6,266 bases of DNA from Nitriliruptoraceae bacterium (GTDB lineage Bacteria > Actinomycetota > Nitriliruptoria > Nitriliruptorales > Nitriliruptoraceae). Shown here in pieces: positions 5,408 to 6,266 of this stretch. The notes beneath the pieces were generated by a model. The model was not told the DNA's origin. It was given only the letters and a program-made list of their open reading frames with translations, and did not search any database. How positions within the stretch are numbered: the stretch's first letter is position 1; the number at the start of each line of letters is the position of its first letter. Made by a program: the position numbers and the translations under genes. The DNA is taken from NCBI GenBank assembly GCA_003554005.1, contig PWEU01000009.1, forward strand, positions 1-6,266, in the 5' to 3' direction.

Positions 5408-6266
5408 ATGACCACCGGACCCTGGCCGCTGACCGCGGCCCGTGACCAGCGTGGGGCGCTGACGATCGGCGGTGTCGCGCTGCCGGACCTGGCCGCCGAG
5501 CACGGCACGCCGCTGTGGGTCGTCGACGAGGAGGACGTGCGCGCCCGGTGCCGGACCTACGTCACCGGCTTCCCCGGCGTGGAGGTGACCTACGCCTCGA
5601 AGGCGTGGTGCGCGATCGGGATCCTCCAGCTGGCCGACCAGGAGGGGCTGAAGATCGACGTGGCCTCGGGCGGGGAGCTCTACACCGCCCTGGTCGCCGG
5701 GGTCGACCCCGCCCGGATCATCCTGCACGGCAACAACAAGTCCGAGGCCGAACTGGACCAGGCGCTCGAGGTCGGGGTCGGACGGATCGTCGTCGACTCC
5801 TTCGAGGAGCTCGAGCGGCTCGAACGGCTCGCCGGTGCCCGGGGCACCACCGCGGCGGTGTGGTTGCGGATCACCCCCGGCATCGACGCCCACACCCACG
5901 AGTACGTGCGGACCGGCCACGACGACGCCAAGTTCGGGTTCACCCTGTCGCTGGGGCTCGCCGACCGTGCCTTCGCCCGGGCGCTGGAGCTCGACCACGT
6001 CGAGGTGGTCGGCATCCACGCCCACATCGGCTCCCAGATCTTCGGGACCGACCCCTTCATGGCCAACGCCGAGGTGACCCTCGACCTGCTGGCCCGGTGG
6101 CGGGACGAGCACGGGGTGACCCTGTCGGAGCTCAACCTCGGTGGGGGGATGGGCATCCGCTATACCCACGAGGACCACCCCGTCGAGGTACACCGCTACG
6201 GCAAGGCGGTGCTGGAGACCGTCGCGGAACGCTGCGCGGCGCTGGAGTTCCCGCCGCCGCGGCTGC
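5408..6266 (+). CDS. lysA: Diaminopimelate decarboxylase, N-terminal part (partial)
   Basis: The first 286 codons of a fold-type III PLP decarboxylase that converts meso-diaminopimelate to L-lysine, the last step of lysine synthesis; the family is usually somewhat over 400 residues. VTYASKAW (60-67) holds the Schiff-base lysine K65. DVASGGEL (84-91), HGNNK (107-111) and HDDAKFGF (171-178) follow the family order. HAHIGSQ (204-210) is the conserved PLP-contacting motif and LGGGMGI (244-250) the glycine-rich phosphate loop. The motif spacing and the KFGF segment point to LysA rather than ornithine or arginine decarboxylase. The C-terminal beta-barrel with the partner-subunit cysteine lies outside the window. 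The ATG has a strong ribosome-binding site in the end of argS and sits two bases after its stop, so the two are an operon. In many actinobacteria homoserine dehydrogenase and threonine genes come next. Confidence 0.95.
   Translation, partial: MTTGPWPLTAARDQRGALTIGGVALPDLAAEHGTPLWVVDEEDVRARCRTYVTGFPGVEVTYASKAWCAIGILQLADQEGLKIDVASGGELYTALVAGVDPARIILHGNNKSEAELDQALEVGVGRIVVDSFEELERLERLAGARGTTAAVWLRITPGIDAHTHEYVRTGHDDAKFGFTLSLGLADRAFARALELDHVEVVGIHAHIGSQIFGTDPFMANAEVTLDLLARWRDEHGVTLSELNLGGGMGIRYTHEDHPVEVHRYGKAVLETVAERCAALEFPPPRL

Noticed and set aside
5324..6193. Minus-strand frame opposite lysA
   Set aside because: It is antisense to lysA, which carries all the expected PLP motifs; the composition is typical of a shadow frame.

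Overview
The window is ordinary high-GC chromosomal DNA (GC about 70% by eye, strong G/C bias at third codon positions, GTG as well as ATG starts), most likely from an actinobacterium. The best lineage clue is argS followed directly by lysA, an order I know from actinobacterial threonine/lysine gene clusters. The cystathionine beta-synthase also closely resembles the mycobacterial enzyme as I remember it. I cannot name a genus.

Layout. Positions 1-1759, minus strand: a two-gene transsulfuration operon. A complete cystathionine beta-synthase gene (cbs, GTG start at 1759) overlaps by four bases (ATGA) a cystathionine gamma-synthase/lyase gene that runs off the left edge. Positions 1760-1908: a 149-base divergent intergenic region with a weak cbs promoter candidate and a perfect 7-bp inverted repeat. 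Positions 1909-3453, plus strand: an exported endonuclease/exonuclease/phosphatase-superfamily protein with a signal peptide, all expected catalytic residues, an LPATG sequence, a C-terminal membrane helix and a six-arginine tail. Positions 3442-3513, minus strand: tRNA-Arg(CCG), whose 3' end overlaps the last codons and stop of the preceding gene. Positions 3514-3689: 176 bases between the divergent tRNA and argS, holding palindromes and weak promoter candidates. Positions 3690-5405, plus strand: argS (arginyl-tRNA synthetase). Positions 5408 to the right edge: lysA (diaminopimelate decarboxylase), truncated by the window. No stretch longer than 300 bases lacks a gene.

How the genes fit together: cbs plus the gamma-synthase/lyase interconvert homocysteine, cystathionine and cysteine. 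The tRNA-Arg gene sits beside the synthetase that should charge it, although the two are transcribed divergently. argS and lysA are almost certainly cotranscribed (2-nt gap). The exported hydrolase shows no functional link to its neighbours.

I see no mobile element, CRISPR array, phage gene or evident new system. The points most worth a second look are the convergent tRNA/CDS overlap with its G1-U72 end pair, the LPATG-plus-anchor architecture of the exported hydrolase, and the palindromes next to the tRNA and in the hydrolase leader.
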